This document shows positions 5,531 through 11,690 of a stretch of 13,501 nt of DNA, piece after piece (within the stretch, counting starts at the first letter, position 1; each line of letters starts with the position of its first letter). This stretch comes from Lawsonibacter sp. (lineage in GTDB: Bacteria > Bacillota > Clostridia > Oscillospirales > Oscillospiraceae). Location of the stretch: contig JAAWLY010000051.1 of assembly GCA_022798155.1 (NCBI GenBank), positions 1 to 13,501 of the forward strand, in the 5' to 3' direction. A program made the translations under genes and the position numbers. The notes below the pieces were generated by a model. The model made no database searches and had not been told where the DNA came from. It saw only the letters and a list, made by a program, of their open reading frames with translations.

Positions 5531-8065
5531 CTATTCCTTGGTCATGTAGGCGGCCGCCGCTTTGAGCATCAGCCGCTTGGTGCCCACGTTGTCAAAGGCG
5601 ATCTCCACCAGGGCGTCTCCCCCCATGGCTTGGACGGAGAGCACCATCCCCCGGCCAAAGGCCTTGTGGCTGACCATGTCCCCTTTAGAGAGAAGCAGGG
5701 TGGCGGCCGGCGCGCCGGCTCCCCCCCTGTGGGGGAGCTCCCGGCGCAGCCGGTTGAGGGGGGCTTGCCGGACATCGCCCCCATCCGTCCCCCGCGGGGA
5801 CGCCTCCCCCCCAGAGGACGCACGATAGCCCTGCCGGCCAGCGCCATAGGCGGGGCGCTGGCCGTAGCCCCCATAGCCCGAGGCGCGGCTGGGCATTCCG
5901 CTCCAGCCCTCCCCGTCGGGATCGGACAGGAAGGTCCTTCCCGACCTGTCGATGTGTTCCGGGGGAATCTCCCCCACGAACCGGGAGGGGCGGTTGGCGC
6001 TGGTGCGGCCGAAAAGCATCCGCTGGTTGGCGCAGGTGAGGTAGAGCTGCTCCTTTGCCCTCGTCATGGCCACGTAACACAGCCGGCGCTCCTCCTCCAT
6101 CTCCTCCGCCTCGCCGATGGCCCGGCTGCCAGGGAAAATGCCCTCCTCCGCCCCCACCACAAAGACCACCGGGAACTCCAATCCCTTGGCGGCGTGCATT
6201 GTCATCATCACCACGCAGTCCTGGTTGGGGTCGTGGCTGTCGATGTCGGTGTACAGGGCGATTTCGTCCAGAAAGCCGTGGAGGGCGTCCAGCAGACACT
6301 CCTCTGGATTGGCCCGGTTTTCCAGGTAGCTGTTGATGGAGGTGAGCAGTTCCCGCACGTTCTCCAGCCGGGTGCGGTCCTCCACGGTGTTCTTGCTCTC
6401 CAGCATCACGGCGTAGCCGGTGCGGGAGAGCAGCTCCTCGTAAAATTCAGGCAGGGTGATCTGGTTGTCAGCCAGCAGCTGGTAGAGCCCCTGGATCAGC
6501 TTGGTAAACTCCCCCAGCTTTTTAGCGGCCTTCTGCAGCTCCGGGTACATGGCGGCGTTGTCAACGACGGCGTAGAAGGAGGACTCGTCTCGGCGGGCCA
6601 GCTCTTGGGCAATCTCCACCGTCCGGGCTCCGATGCCCCGGGGCGGGTTGTTGATGATACGGGTGAGGCGCAGGTCGTCCTCCGGGTTGTCCAGCACGGC
6701 CAGATAGGCCAGCACGTCTTTCACCTCCGCCCGGTCGAAGAACCGGGTTCCCCCGATGATCCGGTAGGGAACACCGTTTCGTTTAAAGGCCTGCTCCATC
6801 TGGTTGGACTGGGCGTTCATCCGGTAGAGGACGGCGTGGTCCTTCCACCGCCTGCCCTGACCGAAGTTCTCCAGAATTTTGTTGGCCACATACTGGGCCT
6901 CGTCGTTCTCGTTCATGGCGGTGTACAGGTGGAGGGTGTCCCCCGCCCCGGCCTTGGTCCACAGCTCCTTGCCCTTGCGGCCCCGGTTGTTACGGATGAC
7001 GGCGTTGGCCGCGTCCAGGATGTGGCCGGTAGAGCGGTAGTTTTCCTCCAGGCGGATGACCCGGGCCCCCTTGTACTGCTTCTCAAAGGACAGGATATTT
7101 TTAATGGTGGCCCCCCGGAAGCGGTAGATGGACTGGTCGTCGTCGCCCACCACGCAGAAGTTTTCATATCCCCCCGCCAGGGTGGAGGCCAGCAGGTACT
7201 GCAAATTGTTGGTGTCCTGATACTCGTCGATAAGAACATAGCGGAACTTCCGCTGATAGTAGGCCCTTACGTCCTCAAAGCCCTGGAGCAGCCGGACGGT
7301 GTGCAGGATGATGTCGTCAAAGTCCAGGGCGTTGGCCTCCCATAGCCGGCGCTGGTACTCCAGGTAGACGCCGGCAATTTTGGTCAGCCGGAAATCCCCC
7401 GACGCCTTGCACTCGGCCAGATAGTCCTGAGCCAGCTTCATGGCGTCCTTGGCCCGGGAGATGTAGCCCAGGATGGAGCGGGGCGGAAGCTGCTTGTCGT
7501 CGATGCTCTGGGCCTTGAGAATCTCTTTGATTACCCGCAGGGAGTCGTCGGTGTCGTAGATGGTAAAGGAGGAGGCAAAGCCCAGCTTGTCGATGTCCCG
7601 GCGGAGAATGCGCACACAGGCGGAGTGGAAGGTGGAGGCCCAGATATCGTTGGCGGAGGGGCCAAGCATAGCGGCCAGACGGTCCTTCAGCTCTCCGGCG
7701 GCCTTGTTGGTAAAGGTGATGGCCAGGATCGTCCAGGGGGCGGCGCTTTCCAGGCGGCACAGCCGCTCCTGACGGGCTTTGTCCCCCTCCCCGGTCTTGG
7801 CGTAGCGCTCCAGAAATTCCAGGTCGTCCTCGGTGACAAACTCCGGCACCTCCTGGCTGTCGGAGCCCCGGCCGTACTTGATCAGGTTGGCAATCCGGTG
7901 GATCAGGACGGTGGTTTTTCCGCTCCCCGCCCCGGCCAGAAGGAGAAGGGGCCCCTCGGTGGCCAGGGCGGCCTTGCGCTGCTCCGGGTTCAGCCGGGCG
8001 AAGTCCCGGGCAATGGCCTCCCGGCGGGCCTTGCAGAAATTCAGTTCCTGTTGGTGATTCAGCAT
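5531..8065 (-). CDS. pcrA: ATP-dependent DNA helicase PcrA (UvrD/Rep family)
   Basis: A 3'-5' superfamily-1 helicase for repair, replication-fork clearing and RNA polymerase handling. Motifs: Walker A AGAGSGKT (44-51), TFTNKAA (117-123), TFHSACVRILR (145-155), Walker B LIDEYQD (278-284), GDDDQSIYRFRGA (307-319), LEENYRST (339-346), MHAAKGLEF (623-631) and VAMTRAKEQLYL (665-676). The 844-aa length exceeds the usual 720-780 for two reasons: an extra acidic segment at about 66-108 between motifs I and Ia, and a long Gly/Arg-rich linker (about 711-789). The C-terminus (about 789-843, GDMVSHKAFGRGMV...) is the Tudor-like domain that in PcrA contacts RNA polymerase. Part of the linker looks like an in-frame hairpin repeat (5717-5763). 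It starts 15 nt after the ylmH stop (AGGATAGGTGACAT before ATG), so it is co-transcribed with ylmH. Confidence 0.96.
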   Translation of the reverse strand: MLNHQQELNFCKARREAIARDFARLNPEQRKAALATEGPLLLLAGAGSGKTTVLIHRIANLIKYGRGSDSQEVPEFVTEDDLEFLERYAKTGEGDKARQERLCRLESAAPWTILAITFTNKAAGELKDRLAAMLGPSANDIWASTFHSACVRILRRDIDKLGFASSFTIYDTDDSLRVIKEILKAQSIDDKQLPPRSILGYISRAKDAMKLAQDYLAECKASGDFRLTKIAGVYLEYQRRLWEANALDFDDIILHTVRLLQGFEDVRAYYQRKFRYVLIDEYQDTNNLQYLLASTLAGGYENFCVVGDDDQSIYRFRGATIKNILSFEKQYKGARVIRLEENYRSTGHILDAANAVIRNNRGRKGKELWTKAGAGDTLHLYTAMNENDEAQYVANKILENFGQGRRWKDHAVLYRMNAQSNQMEQAFKRNGVPYRIIGGTRFFDRAEVKDVLAYLAVLDNPEDDLRLTRIINNPPRGIGARTVEIAQELARRDESSFYAVVDNAAMYPELQKAAKKLGEFTKLIQGLYQLLADNQITLPEFYEELLSRTGYAVMLESKNTVEDRTRLENVRELLTSINSYLENRANPEECLLDALHGFLDEIALYTDIDSHDPNQDCVVMMTMHAAKGLEFPVVFVVGAEEGIFPGSRAIGEAEEMEEERRLCYVAMTRAKEQLYLTCANQRMLFGRTSANRPSRFVGEIPPEHIDRSGRTFLSDPDGEGWSGMPSRASGYGGYGQRPAYGAGRQGYRASSGGEASPRGTDGGDVRQAPLNRLRRELPHRGGAGAPAATLLLSKGDMVSHKAFGRGMVLSVQAMGGDALVEIAFDNVGTKRLMLKAAAAYMTKE
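5717..5763 (-). repeat. Two-hairpin dispersed-type repeat inside the pcrA linker
   Basis: Within the coding region, GCTCCCCC (5718-5725) pairs with GGGGGAGC (5731-5738) across CCTGT. A second stem follows, CCGGC (5741-5745) with GCCGG (5749-5753), and then TTGAGGGGGG. The order GGCTCCCC-loop-GGGGAGC, small GC stem, TGAGGGG is the layout I associate with a short dispersed repeat common in gut Firmicutes genomes. It is in frame and encodes about residues 768-783 of PcrA. Recognition is from memory and pattern, without a search. Confidence 0.55.
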
Positions 8066-8080
8066 ATGTCACCTATCCTT

Positions 8081-8881
8081 TTAAATATATCGCTCCAGCA
8101 CCAGCATGGTGCGGCCCTTTTTGGACTGACCGGGGACCTCCTTCACCACGCACTTGCCCAGTCCACGGCAGGTGAGCACGTCCCCCTCGGCCACCTGGCG
8201 GTCGGCCTTGAGGCACTCCCGGTGGTTCAGAGACACCCTTCCTGCGGAGATCAGCCCGGCGGCCTTGCTCCGGGACAGGGAAAAGCCCGCCGCAATAACC
8301 GCGTCCAGCCGGGGGGTGGCCACCGTGTCTCGGATGGTCTTTACCTGAGGCGGCTTGGGGGTAAGCTGGCCCGGGGAAATCTCCGACAGGCTTATCTTCC
8401 ACCGTCCAGCCCCCTCCCACTGGGACAGGAGGATGGGAGCGGCCTCCCTCAGGGCGACCACCTGGCACAGCCCCGGCTGGGGCAGAAGGATGTCGCCCAG
8501 CAGCTCCCGGGTAACGCCCAAGCCCATCAGCGAGCCCAAAATGTCCCGGTGGGTGAGGGCGGCGTCGGCGGGAAATTTGGCCTGAATGGCGGTGAGGGGG
8601 CCCTCCGGGTCGGAAAGAAAGTCCTCCTCCCCCTGCCAGTCGGGCAAAAAGGCACAGATATTGCGCTCGCTGTCTGGATAGCCGCCCCAGAACAGACAAC
8701 GGGGACGGCCCCAGGCGCTGAGCAGGTCGCTTACCGACGCCTGCTCCCCTGGGGAAAGAAAGCCGGTGTGGGCGGGGACGCCCCGGCTCTGCGCCAGCTC
8801 CAGCTTGTCCAGCACCCGGGCCAGCAGGACGCGCTCGTCCCCGCTTTGGGCGCAACGGTCCAGCAGCTCTTTTTTGGTCAT
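8081..8881 (-). CDS. ylmH: YlmH-family S4-domain RNA-binding protein
   Basis: YlmH proteins bind the large ribosomal subunit; recent Bacillus work places them in ribosome-associated quality control of stalled peptidyl-tRNA. The 266-aa product matches family length. It has the N-terminal YlmH region with the conserved THRDILGSLMGLG block (110-122) and a C-terminal S4 RNA-binding domain (about 190-250: RLDAVIAAGFSLSRSKAAGLI, VSLNHRECLKADRQVAEGDVLTCRGLGK). The frame stays open upstream to 8989, but the ATG at 8881 is chosen because GGGAGGGT lies 6 nt before it, homology begins there, and a near-consensus promoter lies inside the longer reading. In Bacillus ylmH sits in the division cluster; here it is paired with pcrA 15 nt downstream. 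Confidence 0.92.
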   Translation of the reverse strand: MTKKELLDRCAQSGDERVLLARVLDKLELAQSRGVPAHTGFLSPGEQASVSDLLSAWGRPRCLFWGGYPDSERNICAFLPDWQGEEDFLSDPEGPLTAIQAKFPADAALTHRDILGSLMGLGVTRELLGDILLPQPGLCQVVALREAAPILLSQWEGAGRWKISLSEISPGQLTPKPPQVKTIRDTVATPRLDAVIAAGFSLSRSKAAGLISAGRVSLNHRECLKADRQVAEGDVLTCRGLGKCVVKEVPGQSKKGRTMLVLERYI

Positions 8882-8887
8882 AGACGT

Positions 8888-8895
8888 ACCCTCCC
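8888..8895 (-). promoter_or_regulatory. Ribosome binding site fixing the ylmH start
   Basis: GGGAGGGT on the minus strand, 6 nt before the ATG at 8881. It decides between this start and the in-frame upstream ATG at 8989, which lies within the tail of the EamA gene and upstream of the promoter. Confidence 0.8.
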
Positions 8896-8911
8896 TGCAG
8901 AGGAAAGATAG

Positions 8912-8932
8912 GGCAAGGGCGATGCCCTTGCC
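8912..8932 (-). promoter_or_regulatory. 5'-terminal hairpin in the ylmH-pcrA leader
   Basis: A perfect 9-bp stem GGCAAGGGC/GCCCTTGCC (8912-8920 with 8924-8932) has a 3-nt loop and starts only a few nucleotides after the predicted transcription start (about 8936). No T-run follows, so it is not a terminator. A 5' mRNA-protecting hairpin or a palindromic repeat copy are the likely readings. Confidence 0.55.
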
Positions 8933-8942
8933 TCCTGGTTTT

Positions 8943-8971
8943 AGTATACCGGCGGACGGGGGGATTGTCAA
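8943..8971 (-). promoter_or_regulatory. Near-consensus sigma-A promoter for ylmH-pcrA
   Basis: On the minus strand a perfect TTGACA (8966-8971) and TATACT (8943-8948, one mismatch) are separated by exactly 17 bp. It is the best promoter in the window and lies just past the EamA stop codon, so ylmH and pcrA can be transcribed independently of the permease gene. Confidence 0.88.
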
Positions 8972-8985
8972 GGAAATGCGGCCCC

Positions 8986-9858
8986 TCATTTCTTCGCCGG
9001 CAGGTTGAGCAGGAGTACCGCGCCCAGGATGGCGGCCATACCCAGCAGCTTGTATGGGGTAACCGCCTCGTGGAGAACCAGAATACCCAGCCCGGCAGCG
9101 GCGAAGGGCTCAATGGTGGACAAAATTGCCGCCTTGCCCGGCTCGGCCTCCCGCAGACCGGCGGTATACAGGTGGTAGGGGAGGGCGCAGCACAGCACCC
9201 CCATCCCCAATGCCCCGGCCCAGGCGCGCCAGTCTGTCAGGGCGGTCAGACTGTTTTGGATGCCGGACAGCGGGACGGAGAAGAGGGCGCAGAACACAAT
9301 GGTGTAAAAGGTAATGGTGGAGGAGGAGTACTTTTTCAGAATGAACTTGCTGAAGATGGAGTACAGGGCGTAGCCAAACCCGGAGCCCAGACCCAGCAGG
9401 ATGACCCGGAGGGAGATGGACTCCTGCCCCAGGGGAAACAGCCCGGTGACCAGCGTACAGCCAGCAAAGGTGATGGCCAGAGCGGCGATTTTAACAGGCG
9501 TGATGGCCTCTTGGAAAAGCAGGGCGGACATCAGGGTGACAAAGACGGGGGAGGTGTACAGCAGCACCGCCGCCACCGACATGGAGCTGAGGGTGATGGC
9601 GTTGAAGTAGCACCAGTTGAAGAAGAGCAGGGAACACACCCCGGTGCCGAAAAAACAGTACCAGTCCCGGGGGCTGATGCGCAGAGCCTGGCGATCGGTG
9701 AAGAGCAGGAAGAGCCCGTAAAACAGGCCGCCCAGCAGAGAGCGCAGAGCCACCCCCTGCATGGAGGTGAGGCCGGCGGCGGTGAGCAGCTTTAAAAACA
9801 GGCCGATACATCCCCAGAGGCAGGCGGCGAGGATGATGTTGAGATAGGCTTTTTTCAT
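8986..9858 (-). CDS. EamA-family drug/metabolite-type transporter
   Basis: A ten-helix inner-membrane permease of the DMT superfamily; the substrate (amino acid, nucleoside, metabolite or drug) cannot be told from sequence. The 290 aa split into two EamA repeats (about 1-140 and 150-287). The family signature occurs in both halves: YTSPVFVTLMSALLFQEAIT (101-120) and a matching block at 247-268 ending LVLHEAVTP. The ATG has a modest GAGG 8 nt upstream. It is divergent from sfsA with a 98-nt gap to the favoured sfsA start. No terminator separates it from the ylmH promoter, so some read-through into ylmH-pcrA is likely. Confidence 0.93.
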   Translation of the reverse strand: MKKAYLNIILAACLWGCIGLFLKLLTAAGLTSMQGVALRSLLGGLFYGLFLLFTDRQALRISPRDWYCFFGTGVCSLLFFNWCYFNAITLSSMSVAAVLLYTSPVFVTLMSALLFQEAITPVKIAALAITFAGCTLVTGLFPLGQESISLRVILLGLGSGFGYALYSIFSKFILKKYSSSTITFYTIVFCALFSVPLSGIQNSLTALTDWRAWAGALGMGVLCCALPYHLYTAGLREAEPGKAAILSTIEPFAAAGLGILVLHEAVTPYKLLGMAAILGAVLLLNLPAKK

Positions 9859-9863
9859 AGGGC

Positions 9864-9892
9864 TTGCCTCGCTTTCCGGAATAGGTTATACT
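9864..9892 (+). promoter_or_regulatory. Sigma-A-type promoter for sfsA
   Basis: TTGCCT (9864-9869, four of six) and TATACT (9887-9892, five of six) have a 17-bp spacer on the plus strand. A TATAAC box on the opposite strand (9885-9890) overlaps the same -10 and could serve the divergent EamA gene, but its -35 is poor. Confidence 0.62.
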
Positions 9893-9903
9893 GAAAGACC
9901 GGC

Positions 9904-9922
9904 GGGCGGCTAAGGGCCGCCC
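9904..9922. repeat. GC palindrome in the sfsA leader
   Basis: GGGCGGC (9904-9910) and GCCGCCC (9916-9922) form a perfect 7-bp stem with a 5-nt loop. It lies close to the predicted sfsA transcription start and closely resembles the hairpin at 5503-5520 after pcrA, so it may belong to one palindromic repeat family. Confidence 0.5.
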
Positions 9923-9942
9923 CTCCATGATACAGAGAAAAC

Positions 9943-9949
9943 GAGGAAA
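9943..9949 (+). promoter_or_regulatory. Ribosome binding site fixing the sfsA start
   Basis: GAGGAAA lies 7 nt before the ATG at 9957. The upstream in-frame ATG at 9927 has only hairpin sequence in front and no purine-rich site. Confidence 0.7.
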
Positions 9950-9956
9950 TAGCAAG

Positions 9957-10661
9957 ATGGTCTATGGGAAAATTTTGCCGGGGACATTTTTGTCCCGGCC
10001 CAACCGATTCATCGCCCATGTGGAGATGGAGGGACGGATGGAGATCTGCCACGTGAAGAACACCGGCCGGTGCCGGGAGCTGCTGGTTCCCGGCGCGGCG
10101 GTCTGGCTGGAGGAAAGTCCCAACCCCGCCCGAAAGATAAAATTCGACCTGATCGCCGTGGAGAAGGTCCGGCCGGAGGGCCCTCTGCTCATCAACATGG
10201 ACTCCCAAGCCCCCAACAGGGTGTTCGGCGAGTGGGCGGCGGCGGGCGGCCTGGGGTTTGTCCCCACCCTCCTGCGACCGGAGACAACATACGGAAATTC
10301 CCGATTTGATTACTACTGGGAGCTGGCGGAACCGGGAGGGCCCCGCCGGGGCTTCTGGGAGGTGAAGGGGGTCACTCTGGAGCAAAGCGGTACGGCCCGT
10401 TTCCCTGACGCCCCCACCCTCCGGGGGGTGAAGCACCTGGAGGAGCTCATTGCAGCCCGCCGGACGGGATATGAGGCCGGGGTGTGCTTCATCGTCCAGA
10501 TGGGGGGTATAGACCATGTGGAGCCCAACGATGCCACCCACCCGGAGTTCGGCGCGGCCCTGCGCCGGGCCGCTCAGGCCGGAGTGGAGGTGCTGGCGGT
10601 GGAATGCGGGGTGGAGCCGGGGCGGCTGACGGCCGGACGGAAAATTCCTGTCAAGCTGTGA
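9957..10661 (+). CDS. sfsA: SfsA-family nuclease (sugar fermentation stimulation protein homologue)
   Basis: The SfsA family has an N-terminal OB-like nucleic-acid-binding domain and a PD-(D/E)xK nuclease core; the E. coli member was first described as a sugar-fermentation stimulator. In this 234-aa chain the conserved NTGRCRELL block is at 35-43, the first acidic residue lies in SRFDYY (D118) and the catalytic E-x-K is in WEVKGVTLE (E135, K137). They are followed by PDAPTLRGVKHLEEL (150-164) and FIVQM (178-182). All catalytic positions are intact. The start at 9957 is preferred over the in-frame ATG at 9927 because of its ribosome site and because homology begins at MVYGKI. The biological substrate is unknown. 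The small-protein pair follows after 72 nt. Confidence 0.93.
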   Translation: MVYGKILPGTFLSRPNRFIAHVEMEGRMEICHVKNTGRCRELLVPGAAVWLEESPNPARKIKFDLIAVEKVRPEGPLLINMDSQAPNRVFGEWAAAGGLGFVPTLLRPETTYGNSRFDYYWELAEPGGPRRGFWEVKGVTLEQSGTARFPDAPTLRGVKHLEELIAARRTGYEAGVCFIVQMGGIDHVEPNDATHPEFGAALRRAAQAGVEVLAVECGVEPGRLTAGRKIPVKL

Positions 10662-10666
10662 GGGGG

Positions 10667-10694
10667 TAAAGTTTTTCTCCCTTTTGGCCGATAG
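10667..10694 (+). promoter_or_regulatory. Sigma-28 (SigD/FliA)-like promoter before the small-protein pair
   Basis: TAAAGTTT (10667-10674) exactly matches the -35 consensus known for flagellar sigma-28, and GCCGATAG (10687-10694) matches seven of eight bases of the -10 consensus. TAAA and GCCGATAG are 16 bp apart, one more than the typical 15. It lies 20 bp before a good ribosome site. No convincing sigma-A boxes are seen in the gap. A weak stem plus TTTT in the same stretch is an alternative reading as an sfsA terminator. Confidence 0.5.
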
Positions 10695-10733
10695 TACATA
10701 TGTAACGATATTCCAAAGGAGGAATACCAAAAT

Positions 10734-11096
10734 ATGGAGACGCGGGACACGCTGAGCAGAGAGACCGCCGGCCCCGCCCCGGAGCAGAGCGCCGGGACCC
10801 CCGGACGGGTCTCCATTGACCGGTTTGAGATGAAGCAGCAGTTTTCGGAGCGGACCGAGGAGGAAAAGGTAGAGGCGGCGGCGGTGCTGTATGAAAAGGC
10901 AGTGCGCCAGTGGCTGCCGGCGGCAGACCCTGAACAGCCGGAGCAGATGGACAGCGAGGAGCTGGAGGCCATATCCCAACGGCTGAAGCTCCAGCAAAAG
11001 TGCCAGGATATTGCCGCGCTGATGATGGTGGAGGAGCTGGAGGACGAGCTGGACGAGGAGGAACCCAGACCGAAGAGAAAACAGAGGGAGGAGTAA
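10734..11096 (+). CDS. Small acidic protein of unknown function, paralog 1
   Basis: I do not recognise a characterised family. The 120-aa product has a disordered Thr/Pro-rich start (1-27), a helical charged middle beginning IDRFEM (28-33), a block with DSEELEAISQRLKLQQKCQDIA (about 77-98) and a highly charged tail (ELEDELDEEE, then RPKRKQREE). It has no signal peptide, membrane segment or enzymatic motif. The SQ-LK-Q--C--IAA pattern and the DR-E motif recur at matching places in the next gene, suggesting a tandem duplication. The start has AAAGGAGG at 10715-10722, 11 nt upstream. The next gene follows after 3 nt, so the two form an operon, apparently behind a sigma-28-like promoter. Confidence 0.85.
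   Translation: METRDTLSRETAGPAPEQSAGTPGRVSIDRFEMKQQFSERTEEEKVEAAAVLYEKAVRQWLPAADPEQPEQMDSEELEAISQRLKLQQKCQDIAALMMVEELEDELDEEEPRPKRKQREE
11086..11093 (+). promoter_or_regulatory. Ribosome binding site supporting the GTG start of paralog 2
   Basis: GGGAGGAG directly abuts the TAA stop of the first small gene and lies 6 nt before the GTG at 11100. The arrangement fits translational coupling. Confidence 0.75.
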
Positions 11097-11099
11097 ACC

Positions 11100-11651
11100 G
11101 TGGAGATACGTAGCGTATTGAGAGGGCAGGCTGCCAGCTTTGCCTCCTCCGTCCGTCCTGCCCAAAACAAGGGAGACAGGACTTCCGGCCGCGCTGCGGC
11201 GGACCGGCTGGAGCTGTCCCGGGAGTGGGTGCAGAGCATGGAGGAGCAGCGGGCCCGGTCGGAGGCCGCCCTGCTGGCCGGCAGGAAAGAGAAGAGGTCC
11301 AACGGCATACTGGACATGCTGGACCAGCCCAGCGCCGAGGAGCAGGAGCTGGACGCCCTGTCCCAGCAGCTGAAGGTCCAGCGGAGGTGCGCGGAGATCG
11401 CTGCCCGGATCATGTCAGGGAAGCGGGTCCCGCCCCAGGACGAGCGGTATCTGATGGAGAACGACCCGGAGGGCTATAAGCTGGCCATGGCCCTGCGCAA
11501 GCCCCCGAAAAAGGACGAGAAAGAGTGCGAGAGCGTCCTGAAGGACGAGGACGAGAACGGGGAAGACACCTCCGATTCCGGGCAGTCCGCCCCCGTGGAG
11601 TCCGTCTCCGGCGGAGAAGCGGTTTCTTCCGGCGGCGGAGAGGCAGAATAG
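11100..11651 (+). CDS. Small hydrophilic protein of unknown function, paralog 2
   Basis: A 183-aa product from a GTG start. Order: MEIRSV start, a Ser/Arg-rich stretch, DRLELS (36-41), charged helices, ELDALSQQLKVQRRCAEIAARIM (about 80-102), then PPQDERYLMENDPEGYKLAM and RKPPKKDEKECESVLKDED, and a Gly/Ser/Glu-rich disordered tail. From memory, the block with RYLMENDPEGYKLA and the ECESVLKDED end recurs in unannotated clostridial proteins, so this is probably a real conserved family without a known role. The MEI start followed by DRLELS is loosely reminiscent of FlgM-like proteins, but no anti-sigma domain can be claimed. It shares its central motif with the preceding gene. A strong terminator follows directly. 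Confidence 0.85.
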   Translation: MEIRSVLRGQAASFASSVRPAQNKGDRTSGRAAADRLELSREWVQSMEEQRARSEAALLAGRKEKRSNGILDMLDQPSAEEQELDALSQQLKVQRRCAEIAARIMSGKRVPPQDERYLMENDPEGYKLAMALRKPPKKDEKECESVLKDEDENGEDTSDSGQSAPVESVSGGEAVSSGGGEAE

Positions 11652-11654
11652 ACG

Positions 11655-11690
11655 AACACCCGGCGGAGTGCTCCGCCGGGTGTTTCTTTA
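11655..11690. terminator. Terminator between the converging small-protein and recR units
   Basis: A perfect 14-bp inverted repeat (11655-11668 with 11671-11684, core CCCGGCGGAG) is followed on the plus strand by a T-rich stretch that overlaps the recR stop codon. It clearly terminates the plus-strand pair. For the opposing recR transcript the stem is followed by TTCGTCTATT, weaker, so bidirectional use is likely but unequal. Confidence 0.85.

Noticed and set aside
5706..5719. 14-bp perfect palindrome GCCGGCGCGCCGGC as an operator or recombination site
   Set aside because: It is inside the GC-rich pcrA linker coding sequence, and such palindromes are expected there; it overlaps the hairpin repeat, which explains it better.
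5525..7345. 606-codon plus-strand open frame opposite pcrA
   Set aside because: It is a shadow of pcrA caused by third-position GC bias; it lacks domains, and the opposing frame contains every helicase motif.
7625..8911. Plus-strand open frame spanning the pcrA and ylmH genes
   Set aside because: It crosses two well-supported minus-strand genes and their spacer with low-complexity Gly/Gln/Pro composition, so it is a compositional artefact.
8081..8989. ylmH starting at the upstream ATG (302 codons)
   Set aside because: The extra 36 residues do not look like the family, would overlap the EamA gene and include the promoter; the ATG at 8881 has a proper ribosome site.
9927..10661. sfsA starting at the first in-frame ATG
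   Set aside because: There is no ribosome site before 9927, only a GC hairpin, while 9957 has GAGGAAA at good distance and matches the family N-terminus.
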